Positions 25,020 to 33,833 are shown, counted from the first letter of the stretch. The stretch is 64,000 nucleotides of DNA from Pseudobacteroides cellulosolvens ATCC 35603 = DSM 2933 (GCF_001262605.1 NZ_LGTC01000001.1:3671001-3735000), one strand, 5' to 3'. Notes: generated from the letters alone by a model not told the origin. Numbers and translations: made by a program.

Positions 25020-26285
25020 TTATCTTCCTCTTTGGGCAATCAGTTTTCTACCTGTTTCCTTACGCTTTTCTTTTCTGAAGTAACAAGACTTACTGCTTTT
25101 TGCAACCTCAGTTTTCTTTATTATGTCCTTATTCTCCTCTGCTGCTGAGCTTAAAGGATAGGGATGATCTTGGATTACAGGTATAGTCTTGGATATCAGT
25201 TTTTGGATATCTTTTAAGTAGGGTTTTTCATCTCTATCACAAAATGAAAGTGCAACCCCTCCTAATCCCGCTCTTCCTGTACGCCCAATCCTATGAACAT
25301 ATGTCTCAGGTATATTAGGTAGGTCAAAATTAATTACATGAGACAATTCTTCCACATCGATACCTCTCGCAGCTATATCTGTGGCTACTAAAACCCTTGT
25401 CTTTTTAGCCTTGAAATTACTTAAGGCCTGTTGCCTTGCCATCTGTGATTTATTCCCATGAATAGCTTGGACCCGTATCCCTGCCTTTGTAAGATCTTTT
25501 ACGATTTTATCTGCTCCATGTCTTGTTCGTGAAAACACAAGTGCAGATGTAATTGATTTATCCTTTAACAAGTGAATAAGCAGAAACTTCTTTTGTTTTT
25601 TCTCGACAAAATATACTGCCTGCTCAATAATATCAACTGTAGATGAAATAGGGGTAACCGCTACCTTTACAGGATCTGTTAAAATAGAATCTACCAACTT
25701 TGATATTTCTCTTGGCATTGTTGCTGAGAATAACATTGTCTGCCTTATTCTAGGCAAGTGTGATATGATTCTTTTCACATCAGCTACAAGCCCCATGTCC
25801 AGCATCCGATCTGCTTCATCAAGTACAAAAAATTTTATATGATGCAAGTTTATATATTTCTGGTTCATCAGATCAAGCAACCTACCCGGAGTTGCAATAA
25901 GAATGTCTATCCCTTGCTTTAGCATGTCTGTCTGAGGATTTTGTGACACTCCACCAAATATAACACCAATTTTTAGACCTAAATTTCGTCCATAAGCAGT
26001 AAAACTATCTCCAACTTGAAGTGCCAGCTCACGTGTCGGAGTTAATATTAATGCCTTAATAGTTTTTGGATCTTTTTTATCTATTTGCAATTTGGAAAGA
26101 TTCTGCAATATTGGAATAGCAAATGCTGCTGTCTTCCCAGTGCCAGTCTGAGCACATCCAAGCAAGTCTTTTCCTTCAAGCAGTGGCGCAATAGCTTGCA
26201 TCTGTATTTCAGTAGGTTTTGTATATCCTTCTATCTTTAATGCCTCTTGAATTGGCGAAATAAGATTTAATTTATCAAATGACAT
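25020..26285 (-). CDS. DEAD-box RNA helicase
   Basis: 421 residues with all helicase motifs in order: Q motif (FDKLNLISPI ... PTEIQMQAI), motif I AQTGTGKT (45-52), PTRELALQ, ATPGR, DEAD (156-159), SAT (187-189), and HRIGRTGRAG near 330. A short basic tail (KEKRKETGRKLIAQRGR) follows. It belongs to the RhlE/CshA-type group that unwinds structured RNA in ribosome assembly, cold adaptation or decay. It is preceded by the 35-residue basic protein and the RpoZ-like gene, downstream of leader copy B, and starts with a GAGGAG binding site. Family assignment is certain; the subfamily name is not. Confidence 0.92.
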   Translation of the reverse strand: MSFDKLNLISPIQEALKIEGYTKPTEIQMQAIAPLLEGKDLLGCAQTGTGKTAAFAIPILQNLSKLQIDKKDPKTIKALILTPTRELALQVGDSFTAYGRNLGLKIGVIFGGVSQNPQTDMLKQGIDILIATPGRLLDLMNQKYINLHHIKFFVLDEADRMLDMGLVADVKRIISHLPRIRQTMLFSATMPREISKLVDSILTDPVKVAVTPISSTVDIIEQAVYFVEKKQKKFLLIHLLKDKSITSALVFSRTRHGADKIVKDLTKAGIRVQAIHGNKSQMARQQALSNFKAKKTRVLVATDIAARGIDVEELSHVINFDLPNIPETYVHRIGRTGRAGLGGVALSFCDRDEKPYLKDIQKLISKTIPVIQDHPYPLSSAAEENKDIIKKTEVAKSSKSCYFRKEKRKETGRKLIAQRGR

Positions 26286-26312
26286 TTTTTCTCCTCTATC
26301 TTCTTAACTATA

Positions 26313-26420
26313 TTATGGCTTCTTACCCGAATTAGGTTTTCCTGTGACCTTTGACTTTCTGGTAATTTTCTTAACAATATTCTTCTTTTTCTTTAGCCTA
26401 TCTGGGTTTTTAAATGACAT
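26313..26420 (-). CDS. 35-residue highly basic protein
   Basis: A frame too short for most gene finders: MSFKNPDRLKKKKNIVKKI, then TRKSKVTGKPNSGKKP. The binding site AAGGCGG lies seven bases before ATG at 26420, and the stop is 27 bases before the helicase ATG. About 40% Lys+Arg suggests binding to RNA or the ribosome. Its place between an RpoZ-like gene and a DEAD-box helicase supports such a role. I do not recognise a family. Confidence 0.55.
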   Translation of the reverse strand: MSFKNPDRLKKKKNIVKKITRKSKVTGKPNSGKKP

Positions 26421-26607
26421 CAAACTACCGCCTTTCTCATTTTATTATTTACATCTATCGTACCCCTGCCAAGCAGCAAAGCTCCGATGGTCCATGCTCA
26501 AAATCGGAAGCAATTTTTTTATCAGTCCTTAGTAAATTGTGTCCACTTTTATTACGAAATAACGCAAATTACCCAATATCATTTTAAAGATTTTTATTCT
26601 ATAAATA

Positions 26608-26814
26608 CTACTTAATCCCAACTTTTGTCCTTACGTAGGTTATCTTATCCTCACTTATCTCATTAACTGCGATAGTTACAGTTTTATTGGAACTACACTT
26701 TGTACACTTATGTGCACCGTCTGTCAATTGCCTTGCTCTTTTACCCGCTAGGATACATAAGGTATATCTGCTGTCAACCTTCTCAAGCAACGAACTCATT
26801 GATGGATCAATCAT
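26608..26814 (-). CDS. rpoZ: RNA polymerase omega subunit-like protein
   Basis: 68 residues. The omega signature is visible: SLLEKVDSRYTLCILAGKRARQL, with the conserved Arg-Ala-Arg-Gln-Leu that contacts beta-prime. The C-terminal half (CTKCSSNKTVTIAVNEISEDKI) has a C-x-x-C pair not usual in omega. Omega helps beta-prime fold and binds ppGpp in some species. Housekeeping clostridial rpoZ usually sits with gmk; here it follows leader copy B and precedes the helicase group, so it may be an extra, stress-linked copy. Binding site GAGAGG lies about 10 bases before ATG. Confidence 0.75.
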   Translation of the reverse strand: MIDPSMSSLLEKVDSRYTLCILAGKRARQLTDGAHKCTKCSSNKTVTIAVNEISEDKITYVRTKVGIK

Positions 26815-26906
26815 TATTTATCATCCTCTCTAATTTATAAAACTAACTTCAGACATCTTGGTAGTTATCGGCACAGAACACACCATAATTCCCTAGATAT
26901 AAATAA

Positions 26907-26936
26907 AAGAGTGGATTAACAAAGTAATCCACTCTT
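26907..26936 (-). terminator. Attenuator terminator before rpoZ-like gene
   Basis: A 12-bp perfect stem (AAGAGTGGATTA / TAATCCACTCTT) with a six-base loop, followed on the minus strand by TTATTT. It lies 93 bases before the RpoZ-like start. Confidence 0.7.
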
Positions 26937-26970
26937 CGCAATACATAAGTATTAATGAGTAATAGTCAGA

Positions 26971-27003
26971 TTATAAGACCACTACCCAAAACGAGAAGCA
27001 CAC
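26971..27003 (-). CDS. Possible leader peptide B
   Basis: A ten-codon frame gives MCFSFWVVVL and a TAA stop. It shares MCFSFW exactly with copy A. A stop codon lies two codons upstream in the same frame, so GTG at 27003 is the only start. AGGA is just one base away, which weakens the case. Confidence 0.35.
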   Translation of the reverse strand: MCFSFWVVVL

Positions 27004-27096
27004 TTCCTATTTTTGTAATCATCTTATTATATCATTAATTAACGAATTTGTCTGTTTTATTTTAAAATTAAAATTATAAGTTTAGTTTTTAGACAC

Positions 27097-27744
27097 TTAA
27101 ACCGGATTGTTCTTCAAAACGGAAATAACCTTATACCCGTGATTTTCAAGGGTTTTAACCATCTCATCAGTATTTTGGGTATTTACCCTTATTACAACAT
27201 CGCTGGAGCCCGACTCTCCCCCATAGATTGCAATATGCGTTATATTAACACCGTATTCTTTTATAACATGGGTGATGTCGGCAAGGATACCCGGGGAATC
27301 TTGAGCCTCAACGGCAATTCTGGCACCTATATCACTAAAACCCATTAATTCAATAAATGCATTAAATATATCGGTTTCGGTTATAATTCCACAAAGCTTT
27401 TCTCCTACTAATACTGGGAGTGTACTTATGTTGTTATCCCTCATCAACAGAGCCGCCTCTTCTAAAAGTGAGTCAGCTGTTATTGTTACTACATCTTTTG
27501 TCATCACCTGGGATACTTTAGTTTTTCCCAAAAGATAGTTCACCTCAAAAACACTTAGTGTAGTAGCCTTTGAAGGCGAAACTTCCAGCATTTCACGTTC
27601 AGTAACAATACCAACCAATTCCTCACCCTTTACTACCGGCAACTTTCTTATTCCATTATGCCTCATTAATTCCAGAGCCTCAGCTATAGTTGCATCAGGG
27701 GATATGGTATACGGGTTGGAAGTCATCTTGCTTTTTACATACAT
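27097..27744 (-). CDS. CBS-pair and ACT domain protein (AcuB-like)
   Basis: 215 residues. Two CBS domains (about 7-60 and 77-130: NPYTISPDATIAEAL ... LVGIVTEREML; VVTITADSLLEEAA ... LCGIITETDIF) are followed by an ACT domain (about 141-210: VEAQDSPGILADITHVIKEYG). CBS pairs bind adenine nucleotides and ACT domains bind amino acids. It starts four bases after livF and closes the branched-chain amino-acid transport operon, so a role as an intracellular sensor of amino acid and energy state for that operon is plausible. AcuB of Bacillus has the same layout. Confidence 0.85.
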   Translation of the reverse strand: MYVKSKMTSNPYTISPDATIAEALELMRHNGIRKLPVVKGEELVGIVTEREMLEVSPSKATTLSVFEVNYLLGKTKVSQVMTKDVVTITADSLLEEAALLMRDNNISTLPVLVGEKLCGIITETDIFNAFIELMGFSDIGARIAVEAQDSPGILADITHVIKEYGVNITHIAIYGGESGSSDVVIRVNTQNTDEMVKTLENHGYKVISVLKNNPV

Positions 27745-27748
27745 AAAA

Positions 27749-28453
27749 TCAACCTCCCAAATATGCTTTTTTTATTTCTTCACTCTGAGCTAATTCTTTT
27801 CCGGTTCCTTTAAGCACTATGGTTCCGGTTTCAAGAACGTAAGCTCTGTGAGCTATGGAAAGTGCCATGTGTGCATTTTGCTCAACAAGAAGAATGGTAG
27901 TTCCCTGTTTGTTTATATCCTCAATGATAGAAAATATCTCTTTTACCAAAAGAGGTGCCAATCCCATGGACGGTTCATCCATAAGCAAGAGTTTTGGCCT
28001 TGACATTAAAGCCCTTCCAATTGCAAGCATTTGCTGCTCACCTCCGCTTAATGTACCGGCATTTTGCTTAAGCCTCTTCTCCAGTATCGGAAACCTGGAA
28101 TACACCTTTGCCATATCTTCCTTTATATTCTTTTTATCTCTTCTTAAATAAGCACCCAGCTCTAAATTTTCCAGAACAGTCATATCCGAAAAAACATGCC
28201 TTCCTTCCGGTACGTGGGAAAGACCCTTTTTAACTATCTCCTGTGCATTTATATCTTTGATATTCTCACCATTAAATAATATTGTTCCATTCTTAGGTTT
28301 TATAAGTCCTGATATGGTCCTTAGTGTTGTAGTCTTACCTGCACCGTTTGCACCAATAAGCGTTACAATTTCACCTTCATTTACCTGTATAGATATATCC
28401 TTAAGTGCATGGATTACTCCATAATAAACATCCAGATTTTTTATTTCAAGCAT
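27749..28453 (-). CDS. livF: Branched-chain amino-acid ABC transporter, ATPase LivF
   Basis: 234 residues with Walker A GANGAGKTT, ABC signature TLSGGEQQML, and Walker B PKLLLMDEPSMGL. The GLAPLLVKEIF and VEQNAH segments are typical of LivF. It powers uptake of Leu/Ile/Val together with LivG. Its ATG overlaps the livG stop by one base (TGATG). Confidence 0.93.
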   Translation of the reverse strand: MLEIKNLDVYYGVIHALKDISIQVNEGEIVTLIGANGAGKTTTLRTISGLIKPKNGTILFNGENIKDINAQEIVKKGLSHVPEGRHVFSDMTVLENLELGAYLRRDKKNIKEDMAKVYSRFPILEKRLKQNAGTLSGGEQQMLAIGRALMSRPKLLLMDEPSMGLAPLLVKEIFSIIEDINKQGTTILLVEQNAHMALSIAHRAYVLETGTIVLKGTGKELAQSEEIKKAYLGG

Positions 28454-29235
28454 CAGGAAACCTCCTCCCCCAGGTAAGCCTCAATTACTCTCTTGTTGCT
28501 TTTTATCTCTTGGGGTTTACCATTTGCTATTATCATGCCGTAATCTAAAACATAGATTCTTTCACATATCTTCATAACCAATGACATATCATGCTCAATA
28601 AGAAGTATTGTAAGCTTAAATTCCTTCCTTATCCATTCTATCAAATCTGTAAGTTCTAAAGTCTCATTGGGATTCATTCCTGCAGCCGGCTCATCCAGTA
28701 GTAGAACTGTTGGTTTGGTAGCAAGTGCCCTTGCTATTTCAAGCCTTCTTTGTTCCCCATAGGGGAGATTTTTGGAAAGTTCATCCTTTTTAGATTCAAG
28801 TCCAAATATTTTGAGGAGTTTCTCTGCTTCCTCAGCTATTTCTTTTTCCTCCCTGTAAAACGAAGGCAGCCTGAAAAAAGAAGATATAACGCCGTATTTA
28901 ACATTTTTGTGAATAGCAATACGGATATTATCCATTACACTCAAATCCTTAAAAAGCCTTATATTCTGAAATGTTCTGGCAACTCCCATATTGGTAATGG
29001 CATTAGGCTTTAACCCACTTATCTTTTTAGCCTTTTCTCCATTGTCAAGCTCAACACTACCAGAACTTGGTTCATATACCCCTGTAAGAAGATTGAAGAA
29101 AGTAGTCTTCCCTGCACCATTAGGTCCAATAAGGCCCACCAGTTCACCTTTCTGGAGCTCCATATTGACATTGGAAACTGCAGTTAAGCCTCCAAATGAT
29201 TTTGTAAGATTTTTAACTGTTAGTATTGCCATCAT
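28453..29235 (-). CDS. livG: Branched-chain amino-acid ABC transporter, ATPase LivG
   Basis: 260 residues. Walker A GPNGAGKTT, LivG-specific GVARTFQNIRLF, signature LPYGEQRRLEIARAL, and Walker B VLLLDEPAAGMNP. It pairs with LivF on the LivHM membrane dimer. A gap of six bases separates it from livM. The start has two Met codons in a row; the first follows a GAGGTGAC site. Confidence 0.93.
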   Translation of the reverse strand: MMAILTVKNLTKSFGGLTAVSNVNMELQKGELVGLIGPNGAGKTTFFNLLTGVYEPSSGSVELDNGEKAKKISGLKPNAITNMGVARTFQNIRLFKDLSVMDNIRIAIHKNVKYGVISSFFRLPSFYREEKEIAEEAEKLLKIFGLESKKDELSKNLPYGEQRRLEIARALATKPTVLLLDEPAAGMNPNETLELTDLIEWIRKEFKLTILLIEHDMSLVMKICERIYVLDYGMIIANGKPQEIKSNKRVIEAYLGEEVS

Positions 29236-29241
29236 GTCACC

Positions 29242-30192
29242 TCACGTCCCCATCTTCTCAGGCTTTTTCCATGGAAAGCCGTTGAATTTTATTTTTTTAT
29301 TCTTGAATTTCTCTCTTGCAATCATGACTATTACAAGTATCAATGAGTATAAAATCATTCTGATCTCAGGAAAATCCTGCAGATAAAGGGATACAACAGC
29401 TAAAAGTATAGCAGATATTATTGAACCCCTAATACTTCCCATTCCGCCAATAACAACTATTACAAGTATATCAATTGACCTTAAAAAACCGAACATATCA
29501 GGTTTTATAAAGTAAAAATAGCTGGAATACAACGCACCTGCAATACCTGCACAAAATGCTCCTATTACAAAAGCAAGCACTTTATATTTTGTTGTGTTAA
29601 TCCCCATAGCTTCTGAGGCTATTTCATCCTCCCTAATAGATTTGCATGCTCTTCCATGGGATGAATCAATAAAATTCTTTACTATTATTACTGTGCCTGC
29701 TGTAAATATAAAAAGCCATGTCCAGTTGGTGTATTGAGGTATACCGCTAAGGCCTGCTGCTCCACCTGTAAAGCCTAAATTCAATACTATAATTTTAATA
29801 ATCTCTCCCATTCCCAATGTTGCTATTGCCAGATAATCTCCCTTCAGCCTTAACGTAGGTATTCCAATTAGAAGTCCTACAACAGCTGCAAAAAGAGCAC
29901 CTGCAGCAATACCAATAAAGAATGAATATTCCTGAGTCATATTAATTGTAATAAGAGCACTAGAGTATGCACCTATTGACATAAATCCTGCATGTCCCAG
30001 AGAAAACTGTCCAGTAAAACCTGTGATCAAATTAAGGCTGACTGCCAGTATTATATTAATGCAGATTAGTGCAATGGTGATTTGGTAATAATCACTCAAA
30101 ATATTAAACATTATCAGAAGCTGTACTGCACCATAAAGTCCAATAACACCTGCAGCAGTTTTTATATTCTTTACATTAAATATTTTATTCAA
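29242..30192 (-). CDS. livM: Branched-chain amino-acid ABC transporter, permease LivM
   Basis: 316 residues with about nine membrane helices. The conserved permease loop GRACKSIREDEIASEAMGI, where LivG/LivF dock, and the GQFSLGHAGFMSIGAY and GGMGSIRGSIISA motifs identify LivM. It begins 11 bases after livH. Confidence 0.92.
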   Translation of the reverse strand: MNKIFNVKNIKTAAGVIGLYGAVQLLIMFNILSDYYQITIALICINIILAVSLNLITGFTGQFSLGHAGFMSIGAYSSALITINMTQEYSFFIGIAAGALFAAVVGLLIGIPTLRLKGDYLAIATLGMGEIIKIIVLNLGFTGGAAGLSGIPQYTNWTWLFIFTAGTVIIVKNFIDSSHGRACKSIREDEIASEAMGINTTKYKVLAFVIGAFCAGIAGALYSSYFYFIKPDMFGFLRSIDILVIVVIGGMGSIRGSIISAILLAVVSLYLQDFPEIRMILYSLILVIVMIAREKFKNKKIKFNGFPWKKPEKMGT

Positions 30193-30203
30193 TTCTGCCT
30201 CAC

Positions 30204-31094
30204 CTACACTTTCTCACGGATATTCTTGCCAAATAGTCCAGAGGGTTTAATTAAAAGAACTAAAATCAGTATTGCAAAGGCAACTGCGTCTTTATATAAT
30301 GAGTTTCCATATCCGCTTATCAGTGTCTCTATAACTCCAATTGAAAAACCGCCAACCAGTGCCCCCGGAATTATTCCTATACCGCCAAGCACCGCAGCAA
30401 CAAAGGCTTTAAGTCCAGGCATTATTCCCATAAAAGGGTCAATAGAGTTGTAAAAAGCACCAACTAAAACACCCGCTGCTCCTGCAAGTGAAGAACCAAG
30501 TATAAAGGTAAAGGAAATAGTCCTATCCACATTAATTCCCATAAGCTGTGCAGCATCCTTATCCATGGAAACTGCTCTCATTGCTTTTCCCATCATTGTT
30601 TTTCTTACAATAAACTGTAAAAGCACCATTAAAAATATTGTTATAAAAAGCAGAATACTTTGCTTATCTGTGATTTTTACCCCCATAAAAAGTTCCCTGC
30701 TCGTTTCCGGCAAAACTGCCGGAAATGCTCTAACATCCGCTTTTGCAAAAAACATGACTACATATTCCAGGAGTAATGATATGCCTATGGCAGTAATCAA
30801 TGCTGATATCCTTGAAAAATTTCTCAGGGGTTTATATGCTACTTTTTCTATAATTACGCCCAACATGGCACAAAAAATCATCGCAATAATAAGAGCGGGT
30901 AAAAATCCAAACCCTATACTTGTTATACAAATAAATCCAACATATGCCCCAATCATATAGATGTCGCCATGAGCAAAATTTATAAGTTTTATAATTCCAT
31001 ACACCATTGTGTATCCCAAGGCAATCAATGCATATATACTGCCGAGTGATAATCCGTTTACTATTTGCTGTAAAAATTCTGTCACATTCCTCAC
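30204..31094 (-). CDS. livH: Branched-chain amino-acid ABC transporter, permease LivH
   Basis: 296 residues with about eight membrane helices. LSLGSIYALIALGYTMVYGI, NFAHGDIYMIGAY, the docking loop MGKAMRAVSMDKDAAQLMGI and GGIGIIPGALVGG are all LivH hallmarks. It is separated from the binding-protein gene by 122 bases that hold a stem-loop at 31131-31177. Confidence 0.92.
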   Translation of the reverse strand: MRNVTEFLQQIVNGLSLGSIYALIALGYTMVYGIIKLINFAHGDIYMIGAYVGFICITSIGFGFLPALIIAMIFCAMLGVIIEKVAYKPLRNFSRISALITAIGISLLLEYVVMFFAKADVRAFPAVLPETSRELFMGVKITDKQSILLFITIFLMVLLQFIVRKTMMGKAMRAVSMDKDAAQLMGINVDRTISFTFILGSSLAGAAGVLVGAFYNSIDPFMGIMPGLKAFVAAVLGGIGIIPGALVGGFSIGVIETLISGYGNSLYKDAVAFAILILVLLIKPSGLFGKNIREKV

Positions 31095-31130
31095 TCTCCC
31101 CCTTTAAAATTTTTATATCATCAAACAGCC

Positions 31131-31177
31131 ATATAAGAATTATGTGAGAGAACTATCTTCCCACTTAATTCTTATAT
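31131..31177 (-). promoter_or_regulatory. Stem-loop between binding-protein and permease genes
   Basis: ATATAAGAATTA (31131-31142) and its exact complement (31166-31177) form a 12-bp stem. In transporter operons such stems stabilise the upstream binding-protein mRNA and reduce read-through into the permease. No T-run follows, so it is not a strong terminator. Confidence 0.6.
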
Positions 31178-31216
31178 TTCCAAATAAACAATTTAAAATA
31201 AGAGATATTATATTTT

Positions 31217-32380
31217 TTATGGTTCAACTTTTACAGACGAAGATTGCACCCCGTCTTTTAGTTCTATAACCACTGCAGTTTTTACAGGGTTATGGTTTTT
31301 GTCAATACTGAACTTTCCTGTAACACCTTTGAAATCTGTCGTGTTGTCAAGCGCCTCCTTTATTTTACCTGGCTCAGATGAGTTAGCTCTTTTAATAGCA
31401 TCAGCAGCAAAATATCCAAGGTCATATCCAAGGGCGTTGAAAGCATTTGGATCTTTGTTGTTCTTATTTTTAAATTCTTCCATAAACTTAACAATCACAG
31501 GATCTTTATCAAGTGAGGAATAATGGTTTGAAAAATAAACCTTGTTTAAAGCAGTTTTTCCAGCTAATTCACCTAAGACAGGAGAATCAAGACCATCTCC
31601 TCCAAGTACCGGTTTATCTATTCCCAAAGCCCTAGCCTGCTTAATGATAAGCCCAGCCTCGTTATAGTAGCCTGCAATAAGCAAAATATCAAAGTTTTTA
31701 TCCTTGATCTTTGTAAGAATAGCACTAAAATCCTTTTCATCTTTTACAAATGCTTCCTGAGCTGCTATGGTCCCGCCATTCTTTGCAAAAGTATCTGTAA
31801 AGTTTTTTGCCAGTCCTTTTCCATAGTCACTTGAATTATCCATGAGGACTACTGCATTTTTCGCATTAAGATTTTTCGATGCGAAGTTTGCCATTACAGT
31901 TCCCTGAAACGAGTCATTAAAGCATATTCTGTATGCATATTCCTTAACACCTTTTGCATCAACAGTGACATCGTCGGCAGTTGCAGAAGCAGATATCAGA
32001 GGCACTTTATTCTTATCTGCAACAGGAATAGATGCTTTTGTTGCACCTGTTGTAGCAGGTCCTAATATTATAGATACATTTTCCTTAGTTGCAAGCCTTG
32101 TTGCTACACTTGTGGATTCAGCCGGATCTGTTTTATTGTCCAGCTTCACATAAGTTATTTTTTTGCCCAATACTCCTCCTGCAGCATTAATTTCATCTAT
32201 AGCCATAAGCACACCGTTAAGTGTATCCTGACCATATGATGCAGCCGCACCTGACAGTTCATAATTTAAACCGATTTTAATTTCATTTTGTGATTCCGAT
32301 GTTTGAGCACATCCTGTAAAAAGTACTAATGTAGTCATTACAACAGCTAAAATACTTGTCAAAACTCTTGTTTTTACCAT
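31217..32380 (-). CDS. Branched-chain amino-acid-binding lipoprotein
   Basis: 387 residues. A lipoprotein signal with LFTGC lipobox (Cys near residue 24) anchors it outside the membrane. The periplasmic-binding type I fold follows (EIKIGLNYELSGAAASYGQDTLNGV, ILGPATTGATKASIPVADKNKVP, AVVLMDNSSDYGKGLAKNF). It captures Leu/Ile/Val or related amino acids for LivHMGF. It is the first gene of the liv operon, with AGGAGGT before ATG. The exact ligand cannot be told from sequence alone. Confidence 0.92.
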   Translation of the reverse strand: MVKTRVLTSILAVVMTTLVLFTGCAQTSESQNEIKIGLNYELSGAAASYGQDTLNGVLMAIDEINAAGGVLGKKITYVKLDNKTDPAESTSVATRLATKENVSIILGPATTGATKASIPVADKNKVPLISASATADDVTVDAKGVKEYAYRICFNDSFQGTVMANFASKNLNAKNAVVLMDNSSDYGKGLAKNFTDTFAKNGGTIAAQEAFVKDEKDFSAILTKIKDKNFDILLIAGYYNEAGLIIKQARALGIDKPVLGGDGLDSPVLGELAGKTALNKVYFSNHYSSLDKDPVIVKFMEEFKNKNNKDPNAFNALGYDLGYFAADAIKRANSSEPGKIKEALDNTTDFKGVTGKFSIDKNHNPVKTAVVIELKDGVQSSSVKVEP

Positions 32381-32808
32381 CTTGTTTACCTCCTATAATT
32401 TCACCAGATAACCAAATCCTAGTTTTGCCACTAATACAAAATCAAGCCCTAAATACAGTTTAATGGTTTTAATAATACTTAATAGTATATTTCATTATAT
32501 ACGAAAAAAACTACAAAATAACTGTTTAAATATTGTACATGCAACCATTTTAAGCTAATGTAGAAAAGCATTTGAGAAATAGTTAATATGGTACTTAAGC
32601 AACTGGCATTTATTATAGTATAATTACCCAAACACCAAGCAAACAAACATGGTTTAGAGTGATAAAAATATAAAATGTGAAAAAGGCATGTGCTTCTATG
32701 GCTTTTGATTTAAGCCATAGAAGCACATGCCTTTTGTATTATATAAAAACAGAATTATCAATAGGATAACCAGTAAAACAGCTTATATAGATGCTTTCAC
32801 AAATATAT
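32381..32808. other. Intergenic region, livJ-side promoter and terminator hairpin
   Basis: 428 bases without a gene. The half near 32400-32520 should hold the liv promoter: TATAAT can be read on the minus strand near 32495, without a convincing -35 box. The other half holds the long hairpin at 32681-32735. No conserved riboswitch pattern was recognised. Confidence 0.4.
32681..32735 (-). terminator. 24-bp perfect hairpin terminator
   Basis: The arms 32681-32704 and 32712-32735 are exact complements (AAAAGGCATGTGCTTCTATG...) with a seven-base loop. On the minus strand TTTTT and further T-rich sequence follow. It ends the UDG-like gene; the perfect 24-bp arms are unusually long. Confidence 0.75.
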
Positions 32809-33597
32809 TTATAGTAAAATATTTTTTATCTTTTCCAATTCTTCCTTCGGAAATTTGTTGAAACTTTTTAATGGTTTTCCTGAAGCAGGTGCATCTAAAT
32901 AAGTAAATAATTTTTTATTGCCATTTTCCAATTCAACTTCCTCAGAATAGATTTTTTTATCATCTTCTCCTAATAATGCTTCACTAATCTTAATTCCTGA
33001 AGTAATCAACGTTTTAAACGCCTTATTCCCTACAATAATCACAACCTTACAATTAGACAGACTTATAATTTTGTTAAAATATTTATTATAGCACTCAGAT
33101 ATAGTTAAACAATTTAATCCATTCTCGTTTTTTGATTTACAATGCACGATCTCTGTCAAGCAATAGTCTTCTCCATGCTTTACTAATTTACTGCAATTAT
33201 TGTATAGCAATTCTGCTATCCTGTTTCTTATATAACCCCAGAAAGGTTCTGCTTTTCCATGAGTACCATCTAAATTAATTATACTAACCCTATTATATTT
33301 ACTTATATAAGTATAATTACTACTGAATCTATTATTAAAAAAATCAATTATTTTTTCGTCATGCCAATCCATCTTGGGAAAAATCTCATTATCCGAAAAT
33401 GAGGGGTTTGAACTTATAACAAGGACTTTCGCTGTTTCTAGATTCCCATTCCATGGCTCTGGTAATACAAATTTTTCTTTTTTTCTATTTTGTGTCTTAA
33501 TAATTTCCGAACAAACACATTTGCTATGCTTATAGTATAACTCTACATTTTGGCACCTTGCAATATTAAGAAGTAACTCCCTTGCCTCTTTTATCAT
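32809..33597 (-). CDS. Putative uracil-DNA-glycosylase-superfamily protein
   Basis: 262 residues, not a known housekeeping gene. VLVISSNPSFSDNEIFP, near residue 58, and TEIVHCKSKNENGL, CYNKYFNKIISLSNCKVVIIVGNKA fit the order of motifs in the UDG fold: a first strand with a catalytic loop, an N-x-V-x-C-x-P-like strand, and a late hydrophobic strand. The usual catalytic GEAPG is replaced by SSNPS. N-terminal cysteines (CQNVEL, CVCSEI) might hold a cluster or zinc. The gene stands alone with its own terminator. A repair or defence role is possible, but fold assignment by eye is tentative. Confidence 0.45.
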   Translation of the reverse strand: MIKEARELLLNIARCQNVELYYKHSKCVCSEIIKTQNRKKEKFVLPEPWNGNLETAKVLVISSNPSFSDNEIFPKMDWHDEKIIDFFNNRFSSNYTYISKYNRVSIINLDGTHGKAEPFWGYIRNRIAELLYNNCSKLVKHGEDYCLTEIVHCKSKNENGLNCLTISECYNKYFNKIISLSNCKVVIIVGNKAFKTLITSGIKISEALLGEDDKKIYSEEVELENGNKKLFTYLDAPASGKPLKSFNKFPKEELEKIKNILL

Positions 33598-33833
33598 TTT
33601 AACTACCCCTAGTTTCCTTATGAATTTTAATATGTTTTTTTGCCACAGTTATAAAAAACAACTGCATGAAAAGTGTTATTTGCTCCTATTTTACAATGTG
33701 GCACATAATATATCGAAGTACATATTTTATCGGCACCTTTATAGAAAAGATTAACAGATAAGCACAAAAACAAGTTTAACAAAATTCTATTTCTCATCCA
33801 AGTTTAATCATTTGAATAAAAACAAAACCACAG

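Larger units (their letters stand above)
26900..27054 (-). promoter_or_regulatory. Leader/attenuator copy B, upstream of the rpoZ-helicase group
   Basis: TATAAT lies at 27026-27031 with CAGACA 17 bases upstream. Downstream is the same leader as copy A at 24790-24946, down to the exact CTTCTCGTTTTGG and GCGAAGAGTGGATTACTTTG segments. The terminator stem here is a perfect 12 bp. The middle (about 26945-26975) has diverged in sequence but not in length. Since both copies precede translation or RNA genes, a shared signal such as translation stress or cold is likely. Confidence 0.65.

Noticed and set aside
32381..32680. Riboswitch or T-box before the liv operon
   Set aside because: No conserved T-box, specifier or known aptamer pattern was visible.
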